Source of the DNA: an uncultured Muribaculaceae bacterium | Lineage (GTDB): Bacteria > Bacteroidota > Bacteroidia > Bacteroidales > Muribaculaceae | DNA length: 11,420 nucleotides | Direction: 5' to 3' | Assembly (NCBI GenBank): GCA_910589425.1 | Contig: CAJUSZ010000042.1 | Location: 1 to 11,420, forward strand | Part shown: piece by piece, positions 1 through 6,245 of the stretch | How positions within the stretch are numbered: the first letter of the stretch is position 1 | How the letters are laid out: each line of letters begins with the position of its first letter | Notes under the pieces: model-generated | Databases searched by the model: none | What the model saw: only the letters and a program-made list of their open reading frames with translations | What the model was told of the DNA's origin: nothing | Translations under genes and position numbers: made by a program

Positions 1-47
1 CTAATGTTAAATTTACTACCATCGAATCATCATAAAATTGTCATGTC

Positions 48-266
48 CTATGGTCCGTTATAGGAGACTGTAGAAGGAACCGTGATGTCTCCTTTGTAAC
101 AGTTTGTATCCTGACCGTCATAATATGCATTCGCGACAGCGGCCTGAAGCGCGGCTTCGTCGAGTTTGAAGTACATATCTCCGATCTTCACGGCTGTTCC
201 TGAGAACGCTGCGTTTGCAGCCAGGGAACTGAGGGCGAGTACGGACGAAAGTAAAACTTTGTTCAT
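48..266 (-). pseudogene. Truncated secreted protein resembling the N-terminus of BspA-like leucine-rich repeat proteins
   Basis: A 72-codon ORF starts at ATG 266 and ends at TAG 48-50. Residues 1-20 form a clear type I signal peptide: a Lys after the start, a hydrophobic Leu/Ser/Ala core, and an Ala-Asn-Ala cleavage site. The mature part (IGDMYFKLDE, then GDITVPSTVSYNG) resembles the region just before the leucine-rich repeats in large Bacteroidales BspA-like surface proteins, where YNG is normally followed by TTY and then the repeats. Here the frame stops right after YNGP. In the shifted frame the next residues read TIGHDNF, which loosely resembles the start of such a repeat (IG-x-x-AF), but that frame also stops within the window. 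All three frames close within the 47 bases left. I infer a decayed or truncated adhesin-type gene; a genuine short secreted peptide is the alternative. The family match is from memory. Confidence 0.5.
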
Positions 267-331
267 GTTGTTGGGGTTTATTTGTGAATGAATTAGAAAT
301 TGAGTGGAAACACGTTTTGTCTTCCTAATTG

Positions 332-339
332 CAAAATTA
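332..339 (-). promoter_or_regulatory. Candidate Bacteroidetes -7 box (TAATTTTG) upstream of the short secreted ORF
   Basis: The minus strand reads TAATTTTG, matching the Bacteroidetes -7 consensus TAnnTTTG, 65 bases before the ATG at 266. It lies between the rplI terminator and the ORF, where a promoter would be needed. No TTTG box is found 19-20 bases upstream, so support rests on one element only. Confidence 0.4.
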
Positions 340-424
340 ATGAAATTGTAATTACCTTCCCCGTTAATGAATGTTAAAAATGACGATTTGTCCGATGAAA
401 TAAGGTGAATGTTCCGGATTCTGA

Positions 425-463
425 TAAAAAACGTAGGCAGGAATAGTGTTATCCTGCCTACGT
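425..463 (-). terminator. Intrinsic terminator of the rpsF-rpsR-rplI operon
   Basis: A perfect 12-bp inverted repeat (arms 431-442 and 452-463, 9-nt loop) is followed on the minus strand by a run of T at 431-426. It begins 25 bases after the rplI stop codon. The arms are GC-rich (core GTAGGCAGG), as expected for a rho-independent terminator. Confidence 0.9.
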
Positions 464-487
464 GAATATGATGTGTCTGCCGGAGGA

Positions 488-934
488 TTATTCCTCTGCG
501 ATGACTTCAAAAGGAATCTCGACAGCGACTTCCTTGTGGAAACGGACAAGAGCCTTGTATTCGCCAACTTCCTTCACGGGCTGGGCGATTTCAATGATCT
601 TGCGGTCGATTTCGTGGCCGAGAGCTTTGAGGGCTTCGGAGATCTGGATTGCATTTACAGAGCCGAAGATAGTGCCGGTGGCGCTTGTCTTGGTGCTGAT
701 GGTCAGCTTCACGCCCTCGATGGCCTGAGCTGCGGCTTCAGCGTCAGCTTTGATTTTTGCAATTTTGTGGGCGCGCTGCTTCAGATCTTCGGCAAGCTGC
801 TTGAGTGCGGCATTGGAAGCGATGACGGCTTTGCCCTGGGGAATAAGGTAATTGCGGCCATAACCATTCTTTACCTCGACAACGTCGTCCTTATAGCCGA
901 GGCCGGCTACATTTTCTTTGAGTATGATCTTCAT
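488..934 (-). CDS. rplI: 50S ribosomal protein L9
   Basis: This 148-residue protein has the normal length of bacterial L9, which binds 23S rRNA near the base of the L1 stalk and influences frame maintenance and ribosome spacing. The N-terminal rRNA-binding domain (residues 1-40) carries the family signature with GLGYKDDVVEVKNGYGRNYL and then IPQGKAV. A long connecting helix rich in Ala, Lys and Gln follows (about 41-75), then the C-terminal domain with SVNAIQISEAL and the DRKII strand. The gene begins 34 bases after the rpsR stop and is the last gene of the rpsF-rpsR-rplI operon, directly before the terminator at 425-463. The start at 934 gives the canonical MKIIL N-terminus. Confidence 0.97.
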   Translation of the reverse strand: MKIILKENVAGLGYKDDVVEVKNGYGRNYLIPQGKAVIASNAALKQLAEDLKQRAHKIAKIKADAEAAAQAIEGVKLTISTKTSATGTIFGSVNAIQISEALKALGHEIDRKIIEIAQPVKEVGEYKALVRFHKEVAVEIPFEVIAEE

Positions 935-968
935 AATGTTGAGAATTCTATGTCGGGTGAAACAATGA

Positions 969-1235
969 TTATTTCATCAGGTCGGTTACGTAGGGGAGAA
1001 GGGCGAGGTGGCGTGCGCGTTTCACAGCCTGAGCCACACGGCGCTGGAATTTGAGAGAGGTGCCGGTGATGCGGCGGGGAAGAATTTTGCCCTGCTCGTT
1101 GAGGAACTTCTTGAGGAACTCGGGATCCTTGTAGTCGATATACTTGATGCCGCTACGTTTGAAACGGCAGTATTTTTTCTTCTTTGTGTCGACGGTAAGG
1201 GGAGTGAGATAACGGATTTCGCTGTTTGCTGCCAT
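969..1235 (-). CDS. rpsR: 30S ribosomal protein S18
   Basis: This 88-residue protein matches S18 throughout. It shows a basic KKKKYCRFKRSG segment, the IDYKDPEFLKKFL helix start, and the signature GKILPRRITGTSLKFQRRV followed by a basic QAVKRARHLALLPY helix. S18 pairs with S6 on the platform of the 30S subunit. It has a single Cys, so it is not a zinc-binding version. Only 3 bases separate the rpsF stop codon from the ATG, so translation is probably coupled to rpsF, fitting the fixed partnership of S6 and S18. Confidence 0.97.
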   Translation of the reverse strand: MAANSEIRYLTPLTVDTKKKKYCRFKRSGIKYIDYKDPEFLKKFLNEQGKILPRRITGTSLKFQRRVAQAVKRARHLALLPYVTDLMK

Positions 1236-1238
1236 GAC

Positions 1239-1637
1239 TTAGTTCTCCTTTACTTCTACTGCTTCTTCAACTGCTTCTACAGTCTCAGCAGGGATTTGAC
1301 TTGCTTTTTCTGCTCTCGTGCGGCGACGCTTCTCGGCATATTCTACCGCATATTTGTCAAGACGGAATGTCAGGAAACGGATCACACGCTCGTCACGACG
1401 GAAAGCGATGTCGAGTTTCTTGATGAATGAGGGCTCTGCCTTGAACTCGAACAGGCAATAGAAGCCGGTCGATTTCTTCTGGATGGGATAGGCAAGCTTG
1501 CGAAGACCCCAAAGCTCTTCGTTGACGAGCTCGGCGTTGTTTTCTGCAAGAATTCCTTTGAACTTTTCCACCGCTTCCTTCATCTGATCGTCAGACAAAA
1601 CGGGAGTTAAAATGAAAACGGTCTCGTAGTAATTCAT
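1239..1637 (-). CDS. rpsF: 30S ribosomal protein S6
   Basis: This 132-residue protein begins with MNYYETVFILTP, the typical S6 start and first strand. It contains WGLRKLAYPIQKKSTGFYCL, the core of the ferredoxin-like fold, and DERVIRFLTFRLDKYA near the end of the conserved part. S6 dimerises with S18 in the 30S platform. About 30 residues after position 100 form a charged tail, first basic (KRRRTRAEK) and then Glu-rich (ending EVKEN), longer than the minimal S6 fold. It is the first gene of the rpsF-rpsR-rplI operon, with a clear promoter about 90 bases upstream and an untranslated leader of about 80 bases that could carry S6:S18 autoregulation. Confidence 0.97.
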   Translation of the reverse strand: MNYYETVFILTPVLSDDQMKEAVEKFKGILAENNAELVNEELWGLRKLAYPIQKKSTGFYCLFEFKAEPSFIKKLDIAFRRDERVIRFLTFRLDKYAVEYAEKRRRTRAEKASQIPAETVEAVEEAVEVKEN

Positions 1638-1678
1638 GAGGTTACTATTGGTTGTTGTTGATTAATATTATATTGGTA

Positions 1679-1692
1679 ATCAAACGGTTGAT
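1679..1692 (-). promoter_or_regulatory. rpsF: Small hairpin exposing CCG in the rpsF leader (possible S6:S18 site)
   Basis: On the minus strand, ATCAA and TTGAT pair around a CCGT loop in the predicted rpsF leader, about 42-55 bases before the ATG. In many bacteria the S6:S18 complex represses its own operon by binding a leader RNA that presents a CCG trinucleotide. Only the short stem and the CCG are seen here; the wider motif was not established, so this is a tentative assignment. Confidence 0.25.
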
Positions 1693-1726
1693 CGCGGTGT
1701 GCGAATAAGCCGTGAAATTCCGGGTG

Positions 1727-1758
1727 CAAAGTTACAAATAATATGGTGAACATGCAAA
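1727..1758 (-). promoter_or_regulatory. Bacteroidetes-type promoter of the rpsF operon
   Basis: The minus strand has TAACTTTG at 1734-1727 (matching TAnnTTTG and followed by C, as is common). A TTTG box lies at 1758-1755, separated by 20 bases, which fits the known -33/-7 arrangement of Bacteroidetes housekeeping promoters. Transcription would begin near 1720, leaving a leader of roughly 80 bases before rpsF. The TTTG box lies inside a perfect 8-bp palindrome (1751-1770). Confidence 0.8.
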
Positions 1759-1770
1759 TTTTTTTGCATG
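1751..1770. repeat. Perfect 8-bp inverted repeat over the -33 region of the rpsF promoter
   Basis: CATGCAAA and TTTGCATG flank a 4-base T spacer. The left arm contains the TTTG -33 box of the rpsF promoter on the minus strand. The repeat also lies 36 bases after the corA stop, so in RNA it would form a hairpin, but no T-run follows it and it is a poor intrinsic terminator. It could be a protein-binding site or a weak processing hairpin. Confidence 0.5.
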
Positions 1771-1805
1771 TCGGTCGGATTGCAAGTCAAATATTTTCAG
1801 CTGTT

Positions 1806-2732
1806 TCAGAACCAGCGGATTTTTCTGAACCATGCCAGGCATACGGCCGACATTAGAATCGAGACGGATATTATCGCGATGAACGCCAATGGAGCCGATT
1901 CGCTTCCGTTGCGGACGTTCATCCCGTAGAAGCTCGCTATGAGAGTGGGGATCATCAGGGCGATTGAAAAGCTCGTCATGCGCTTCATGATCACGTTAAG
2001 GTTGTTTGAGATGATGGATGTGTAGCTGTCCATCGTGGCATTGAGAATCTCGGTGTAGACATTGACCGTGTTGAATGCCTGCTTGAGTTCGATGACAAGA
2101 TCCTCGAGCAATTCGACGTCGAGACTGTCCTTTTCCTGATAGAGCGATTTAAGGCGGTCGGTCATCACCTGGTTTCCGCGTATCGCCGTGTTGAAGTAGA
2201 CAAGCGTTTTCTGAATATCGCGCAGCTGGATTAGATCGCTGTTTTCTATGCTGCTTCCGAGTTTCTTTTCCGCTGTCTCTACGGAGAAATTGATCTGCCG
2301 GAGATATTTCAGAAACCAGTCGGTGGAAGAGAATATGATATGGAGGGCCAGGTCGATGTGATTTCGGATTTTGATTCCTTTTCGTCGCAGAATGAGAAGT
2401 GTGTCGTCAATAAAGCTGTATTCGTTATAATGGATGCTCACCATTGTGTTTTTGTGGATGACGAGTCCGAGTGGGGCTGTGGAGAACGGCGTTCCGTCGC
2501 CGCTATCTCTGACAGGAATACGAACTATGACAAGCAGCCAGTCGCCGGAAGTCTCTATGCGGGGCAATTCGTCGCGGTCGGCAATATCTTCCAGAAAGTC
2601 CTGAGGCATGGACATTTGTTCTGTAAGAAACCGGCAGTCGTCCTGGTCAGGATCCGAGATATCTATCCAGCAATAAGGCTTCTGTTGGGATATCTGATTG
2701 AAATTATTGTCGCAATCTATATATCTACGCAT
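1806..2732 (-). CDS. CorA-family divalent metal (Mg2+/Co2+-type) transporter
   Basis: This 308-residue protein has CorA architecture. It has an N-terminal cytoplasmic alpha/beta domain (about 1-150, with PRIE at 57-60 and LGLVIHKNTMVSIHYN), a long helical stalk (about 150-250), and two C-terminal membrane segments (about 254-269 and 282-302). The hallmark YGMN filter motif lies at 269-272, at the end of the first membrane segment. CorA proteins form homopentameric channels in the inner membrane. The loop after GMN lacks the usual acidic MPE stretch and reads VRNGSESAP, so ion selectivity cannot be assigned beyond the superfamily. The protein ends with basic residues (WFRKIRWF), as expected for the cytoplasmic C-terminus. 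The gene follows the LuxR-type regulator after 44 bases with no visible terminator, so it may be co-transcribed with the hemerythrin-like pair. Confidence 0.9.
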   Translation of the reverse strand: MRRYIDCDNNFNQISQQKPYCWIDISDPDQDDCRFLTEQMSMPQDFLEDIADRDELPRIETSGDWLLVIVRIPVRDSGDGTPFSTAPLGLVIHKNTMVSIHYNEYSFIDDTLLILRRKGIKIRNHIDLALHIIFSSTDWFLKYLRQINFSVETAEKKLGSSIENSDLIQLRDIQKTLVYFNTAIRGNQVMTDRLKSLYQEKDSLDVELLEDLVIELKQAFNTVNVYTEILNATMDSYTSIISNNLNVIMKRMTSFSIALMIPTLIASFYGMNVRNGSESAPLAFIAIISVSILMSAVCLAWFRKIRWF

Positions 2733-2776
2733 TATGTATTAGTGAACGCCGCTATTGCTGCTATTGTTTGCCATAA

Positions 2777-3301
2777 TCATACTATTCCATTCATCAGGGC
2801 GTAGAGGGAAAGGCCTGAGATGGTCCGTATGCCGAGCTTGGAGGAGATGTTTTTGCGGTGGGTGGTTACGGTGTTTGTGGAGATACATAGCTTTTCCGCG
2901 ATCTCCTTGGCTGTCATTCCGGAAGCGAGACAGCGCAGCACGTCGGTCTCTCTTGTGGACAATGTCCCGTTATATGTCTGCTGTGAGGCTGGAGTGGAGA
3001 GGATGTTTCCGACTGATGATATTATCTCGTCCGGCATGGCCCCGGGGCTGCACGCCGCGAACGGGTGGGCTTCCTGTTCGTCGGTCAACACCATTACCCG
3101 ATCTTTTCTCGCCGAGAAGAAATCGAGGTTGGCTATGATTTTGTCAGGAACGCTTATCCAGCAATCGCAATTGGCAGGCAGCGCAGTAGTGGAGGCGTGG
3201 ATTATTTCAGACGGATATGTGTCCGAGAGAATCGTTGCCAGTCCCGCTTCCTGAAGAGGACTCAGACCCAGCACGGCTATTCTGTATTTGTCAGTCTTCA
3301 T
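2777..3301 (-). CDS. LuxR/NarL-type DNA-binding regulator with a degenerate receiver domain
   Basis: The protein has 174 residues. The C-terminal part (114-174) is a clear LuxR-type helix-turn-helix: LSTRETDVLRCLASG, then AKEIAEKLCIS, then TNTVTTHRKNI and SSKLGIRT. The N-terminal 105 residues resemble a shortened response-regulator receiver (YRIAVLGLSPLQEAGLATIL aligns with the beta1/alpha1 start) but lack the acidic pair. The region where the phospho-accepting Asp should lie reads CDCWISVPDK, with Ser or Val in its place. Phosphorylation by a histidine kinase is therefore unlikely, and no kinase gene is nearby. The ATG overlaps the stop of the hemerythrin-like gene (ATGA), so the two are translationally coupled and probably act together. 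The target genes are unknown; corA directly downstream is one candidate. Confidence 0.88.
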   Translation of the reverse strand: MKTDKYRIAVLGLSPLQEAGLATILSDTYPSEIIHASTTALPANCDCWISVPDKIIANLDFFSARKDRVMVLTDEQEAHPFAACSPGAMPDEIISSVGNILSTPASQQTYNGTLSTRETDVLRCLASGMTAKEIAEKLCISTNTVTTHRKNISSKLGIRTISGLSLYALMNGIV

Positions 3302-4002
3302 GACTCAGCTGAAAGTGCAGCCCTGGTGACAGGACGCAATATGAGATTTCTTATCCGGTTATTGCGTTTAATATCTTTTTCAAGAGCCATGAGCGATGTG
3401 ACTACGGCCAGACAGAGGTTCTGGTCATATTCTCCGCGAAGATGAATGATGAAGAACGATGTAAGGTCATCCACCTTGTCTTCTATGGCATTTTCGTCAG
3501 CAGGAAGTCCGGCCAGTTCTTTCGTCATATCTTTTCTCAGGGATCCGTCCGCGGGATTCTGGAGAAGCTTTCTTAACGCGGGAAACCATACGCTATTGTC
3601 GAATTCAATGCGAGAGGTCAATTCTGATTTGAGTTCCTGGAAAAATTTCCAAAGGAATTCAAGATTGTTGGCAGACGCCATGCTGCGTTCGTGGAGCGCA
3701 CGGAAATGGCGCTCTATGTTTGGAAGTGCGGCCGACGCGTAATATGTGTTTGTGCTTTCGAGATAGCGGATGGTCTGTTCAGTGTCCATATTCATAAGGC
3801 TCTGATTCAGAGAGGTATCTGATCTGGAAGCATACGTGTTCAGGATGGTGAGGAAGAAATCAGTGTCGATGTTGTGCTTTGTGCAGATTGACTCTATGCT
3901 GCTGTCTCCGAGTCCAAGCCTGATTCCGAACCGGTTCAGGAGAGGGATCATCGAGAAGTCATCGAAAATGACGTCGGCGAGTCTTGTCGCAGGAGTATAC
4001 AT
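3298..4002 (-). CDS. Hemerythrin/RIC-like helical protein with an altered metal site
   Basis: With the start at 4002 the protein has 234 residues. It begins MYTPATRLADVIFDD, matching the N-terminal helical domain found before hemerythrin-like domains in iron-centre repair (ScdA/YtfE/RIC) relatives of Bacteroidales. A longer start at 4050 would translate the preceding terminator hairpin, so I reject it. The Cys pair of classical ScdA proteins is absent (FGIRLGLGDSSIESIC). The rest is helical and hemerythrin-like. The last ligand motif H-x3-E is kept (HLRGE, residues 187-191 from this start), but the other expected His/Glu ligands appear replaced: Asn at 85, Arg/Asp at 131/135 (SRIEFDNSVWFP) and Glu at 171. 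Metal binding is therefore doubtful. It overlaps the LuxR-type regulator by 4 bases and may serve as its sensor or partner; that role is inference. Confidence 0.78.
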   Translation of the reverse strand: MYTPATRLADVIFDDFSMIPLLNRFGIRLGLGDSSIESICTKHNIDTDFFLTILNTYASRSDTSLNQSLMNMDTEQTIRYLESTNTYYASAALPNIERHFRALHERSMASANNLEFLWKFFQELKSELTSRIEFDNSVWFPALRKLLQNPADGSLRKDMTKELAGLPADENAIEDKVDDLTSFFIIHLRGEYDQNLCLAVVTSLMALEKDIKRNNRIRNLILRPVTRAALSAES

Positions 4003-4020
4003 TCGGGTGCGCTCGGTTAT

Positions 4021-4067
4021 TTTAAAACAAATGCCTGCCGCATTTATCAACCATGCTGACAGGCATT
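4021..4067 (-). terminator. Intrinsic terminator after the 5-formyltetrahydrofolate cyclo-ligase gene
   Basis: The arms AATGCCTG and CAGGCATT (4060-4067 and 4030-4037 on the minus strand) pair perfectly and extend by a G-T and a C-G pair. A further inner GCAT/ATGC pairing is possible. On the minus strand TGTTTT follows. The hairpin lies 9 bases after the cyclo-ligase stop and ends the ftsK-to-cyclo-ligase cluster. The A/G-containing tract is not a pure T-run, so some read-through into the hemerythrin-like gene is plausible. Confidence 0.75.
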
Positions 4068-4075
4068 GTATCCAG

Positions 4076-4621
4076 TTATTTGACTACTATCATTGATGTC
4101 TGAGTGATCACTATGTCGACAGGAATATCATGTTCTTCAGCAGGAATACTCTCGACGAGCTGAAAATCATAGCCGACGCCAATCTTGGTAGCTTTTGTTG
4201 TGGACAGAAGCCGGTCGTAAAACCCTTTTCCGCGGCCGAGCCTGTTTCCGGTGTTGTCGTAGGCGACAGCCGGCACTACGATCAGCTCTATCTCTTCCGG
4301 ATCCGCGAAGTCTTCTCCCGTAGGTTCCTCTATATGGAATGAGCCGAGTTCAAGCCGGGATTCATTGTAGGGGAGAATGTCAAGATTGACACCATTCACT
4401 CTTGGAAGAAAGAAGTGTTTCTTATTACCCCATTTCCTGAGGAAGGCGTGGGTTGAAAGTTCGTCGGGCAGGGAATGGTACATCAGAATCCTGTCTGCCA
4501 TAAGGAATGCCGCCGTCTGTTCAAGACGGGAGAATACCTGATCTGCCGCCGCAATTTTTTCAGCCTCGGAGAGCATTGTGCGCAAAGCCTTGATCTTGCG
4601 TCTTATCTCATGTTTTTCCAT
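4076..4621 (-). CDS. 5-formyltetrahydrofolate cyclo-ligase
   Basis: This 181-residue protein is of usual length for the family, which converts 5-formyl-THF to 5,10-methenyl-THF with ATP in the cytoplasm. The N-terminal KHEIRRKIKALRTMLS helix is typical. The family signature appears as VVPAVAYD (115-122), then RLGRGKGFYDR (127-137), which holds the phosphate-binding loop. IGVGYDFQLV (147-156) and a conserved IPVDIVIT end follow. HIEEPTGE near 96-103 matches the substrate-side EP motif. The gene starts one base after the stop of the S41 protease, so translation is probably coupled. A hairpin terminator follows 9 bases after its stop. Some genomes call this gene fau, ygfA or MTHFS; I leave the symbol blank. 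Confidence 0.93.
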   Translation of the reverse strand: MEKHEIRRKIKALRTMLSEAEKIAAADQVFSRLEQTAAFLMADRILMYHSLPDELSTHAFLRKWGNKKHFFLPRVNGVNLDILPYNESRLELGSFHIEEPTGEDFADPEEIELIVVPAVAYDNTGNRLGRGKGFYDRLLSTTKATKIGVGYDFQLVESIPAEEHDIPVDIVITQTSMIVVK

Positions 4622-4622
4622 A

Positions 4623-6245
4623 TTATTTTGTTTTTGACATTACGTTGGAGTTGTTTTTCTGCATTGACTGTATGGCTCTTTCCACTGTAGGATCCGACAT
4701 GTTGAGACTGCGGATAAATTCGCTGTAACCCAAAACGTCGCGAGCTATCACCGATTTGATCTGATTGAGCAGCAGACTTCTGGACTGGTTGATATAGTAC
4801 CATCTCGCCGGAATGCCGTTTGCCGCGGCGAAACTTACAAAGTTCTCAAGCAGGGTGTCGTCTCTGGGTATTATCCGGTTGAGCTGTTCGATCGTCTTTA
4901 CGTTTTTGAGCAGAGGCCTGTGTTTCTCCACAACCTGAAACGCAAATTTCTGTATCAGACCGCTGTTGATAGCATTTGCATAATAGGATGTATAGCCTGT
5001 GGTGTCTTGCGCCACAAAAATATCGGGCATTATGCCTCCGCCGCCATATACAGTACGCCCACCTGCGGTAGTGAATTTCTTTGATTTATCGAGTTTGATG
5101 CTGTCCTGACTGTAGAATTCCCCATGGTTGTAGCGTTCCACGATGTCCAGCTCGTATCTTCCGCCGGCGCCACGCTTGTAGTCTTTCTGGATGCATCTTC
5201 CGGAAGGTGTGTAATATCGTGCCACGGTCAGCCGCACAGCAGAGCTGTCGGGAAGAGTGGTCTGATTCTGGACGAGACCTTTTCCGAATGACCGGCGTCC
5301 GATAATGACTCCGCGGTCGTTGTCCTGTATCGCTCCGGCGAAAATCTCGGATGCGGATGCGGAATATTCGTCAAGAAGCACGGAGATCCCGGCGTCCTGG
5401 AAAGCTCCGTTGCCATCGGCCACCGCTATTGTCTCGTTCAGGGGCGAGCGTCCTTTACTGTAGACTATCATCCGCCCTTTGGGAAGGAATTCATTGGCCA
5501 TATATATTGCCTGATCCATGTATCCTCCTGTGTTGCCCCTGAGATCGACGATAAACTTGGTTGCTCCTTTCGCCTTCAGAGTGTTGAGCGCGTTGAAAAA
5601 CTCGTCGTATGTTCCGTTTCCGAATTTGCTGACGCGCAGATATCCTATCCCGGGGGCGGTCATATATATGGCGTCCACGCTATTGACCGGGATTCTGTCG
5701 CGTAAAACATCGAAACTCAGCAGCTTTTTTGAGTTTGAACGTTTCACCTTAAGGTGAGCTTTAGTGCCGTCAGGACCCCGGAGGGTCTTGAATACAAGTT
5801 CGTTTGTCAGCTCAGCCCCGGTAAGTTGAGTGCCGTTGGCGCTGACTATTCTGTCGCCGGGCATAAGCCCGACTTTCTCAGCCGGCCCTCCGGGGATTAC
5901 CTCCACGATCATCACAGAGTCGTTGATCAGCTGGAAGCTGACCCCGACACCGCTGAAACTGTTGCTCAGGTCTTCGTTGACAGCGGTGAGTTCGCTTGCG
6001 GGTATATAGGCTGAGTGCGGATCAAGATAAGCGAGCAGATCCGGAATGCTTTTTTCAATGAGGCTGTCGATGTCTACATCATCGACATACTCATCGTTTA
6101 TCAGGGAGAGGAGTGCCGCCCATTTTTCCTGGGCGGGAGTAAGATGGCGGGTGTTCATGACACGGCCGATGAAAATACCGCCAACGATACCGACCGTCAG
6201 CACCAAAGGCAGTAGAATCAGGCCGATGTTTTTCTTTTCTTTCAT
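4623..6245 (-). CDS. S41-family C-terminal processing peptidase (CtpA/Prc-like) with PDZ domain
   Basis: The protein has 540 residues. An N-terminal membrane segment (about 7-27) acts as signal anchor, placing the enzyme in the periplasm. A helical region with YLDPHSAYIP (73-82) comes next, and a PDZ domain spans about 95-170 with SGVGVSFQL and the AEKVGLMPGDRIVSANG core. The peptidase domain follows with the glycine-rich FIVDLRGNTGG (231-241). The Ser-Lys catalytic dyad is visible as Ser299 in YSASASEIFAGA and Lys322 in RRSFGKGLVQ. After about residue 415 there is a C-terminal helical extension with no recognised domain. Such proteases trim or degrade envelope proteins from the C-terminus. 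The ATG overlaps the stop of the deaminase gene by ATGA, and the cyclo-ligase starts one base after its stop. Confidence 0.94.
   Translation of the reverse strand: MKEKKNIGLILLPLVLTVGIVGGIFIGRVMNTRHLTPAQEKWAALLSLINDEYVDDVDIDSLIEKSIPDLLAYLDPHSAYIPASELTAVNEDLSNSFSGVGVSFQLINDSVMIVEVIPGGPAEKVGLMPGDRIVSANGTQLTGAELTNELVFKTLRGPDGTKAHLKVKRSNSKKLLSFDVLRDRIPVNSVDAIYMTAPGIGYLRVSKFGNGTYDEFFNALNTLKAKGATKFIVDLRGNTGGYMDQAIYMANEFLPKGRMIVYSKGRSPLNETIAVADGNGAFQDAGISVLLDEYSASASEIFAGAIQDNDRGVIIGRRSFGKGLVQNQTTLPDSSAVRLTVARYYTPSGRCIQKDYKRGAGGRYELDIVERYNHGEFYSQDSIKLDKSKKFTTAGGRTVYGGGGIMPDIFVAQDTTGYTSYYANAINSGLIQKFAFQVVEKHRPLLKNVKTIEQLNRIIPRDDTLLENFVSFAAANGIPARWYYINQSRSLLLNQIKSVIARDVLGYSEFIRSLNMSDPTVERAIQSMQKNNSNVMSKTK

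Noticed and set aside
446..1054. A 202-codon open frame on the plus strand
   Set aside because: Antisense to rplI and part of rpsR, both certain genes; its start lies in the terminator hairpin and its product resembles nothing known.
4003..4050. N-terminal extension of the hemerythrin-like protein (ATG at 4050)
   Set aside because: The extra 16 codons are the translation of the terminator hairpin of the preceding gene, whereas MYTPATRLADVI from 4002 matches the usual protein start.
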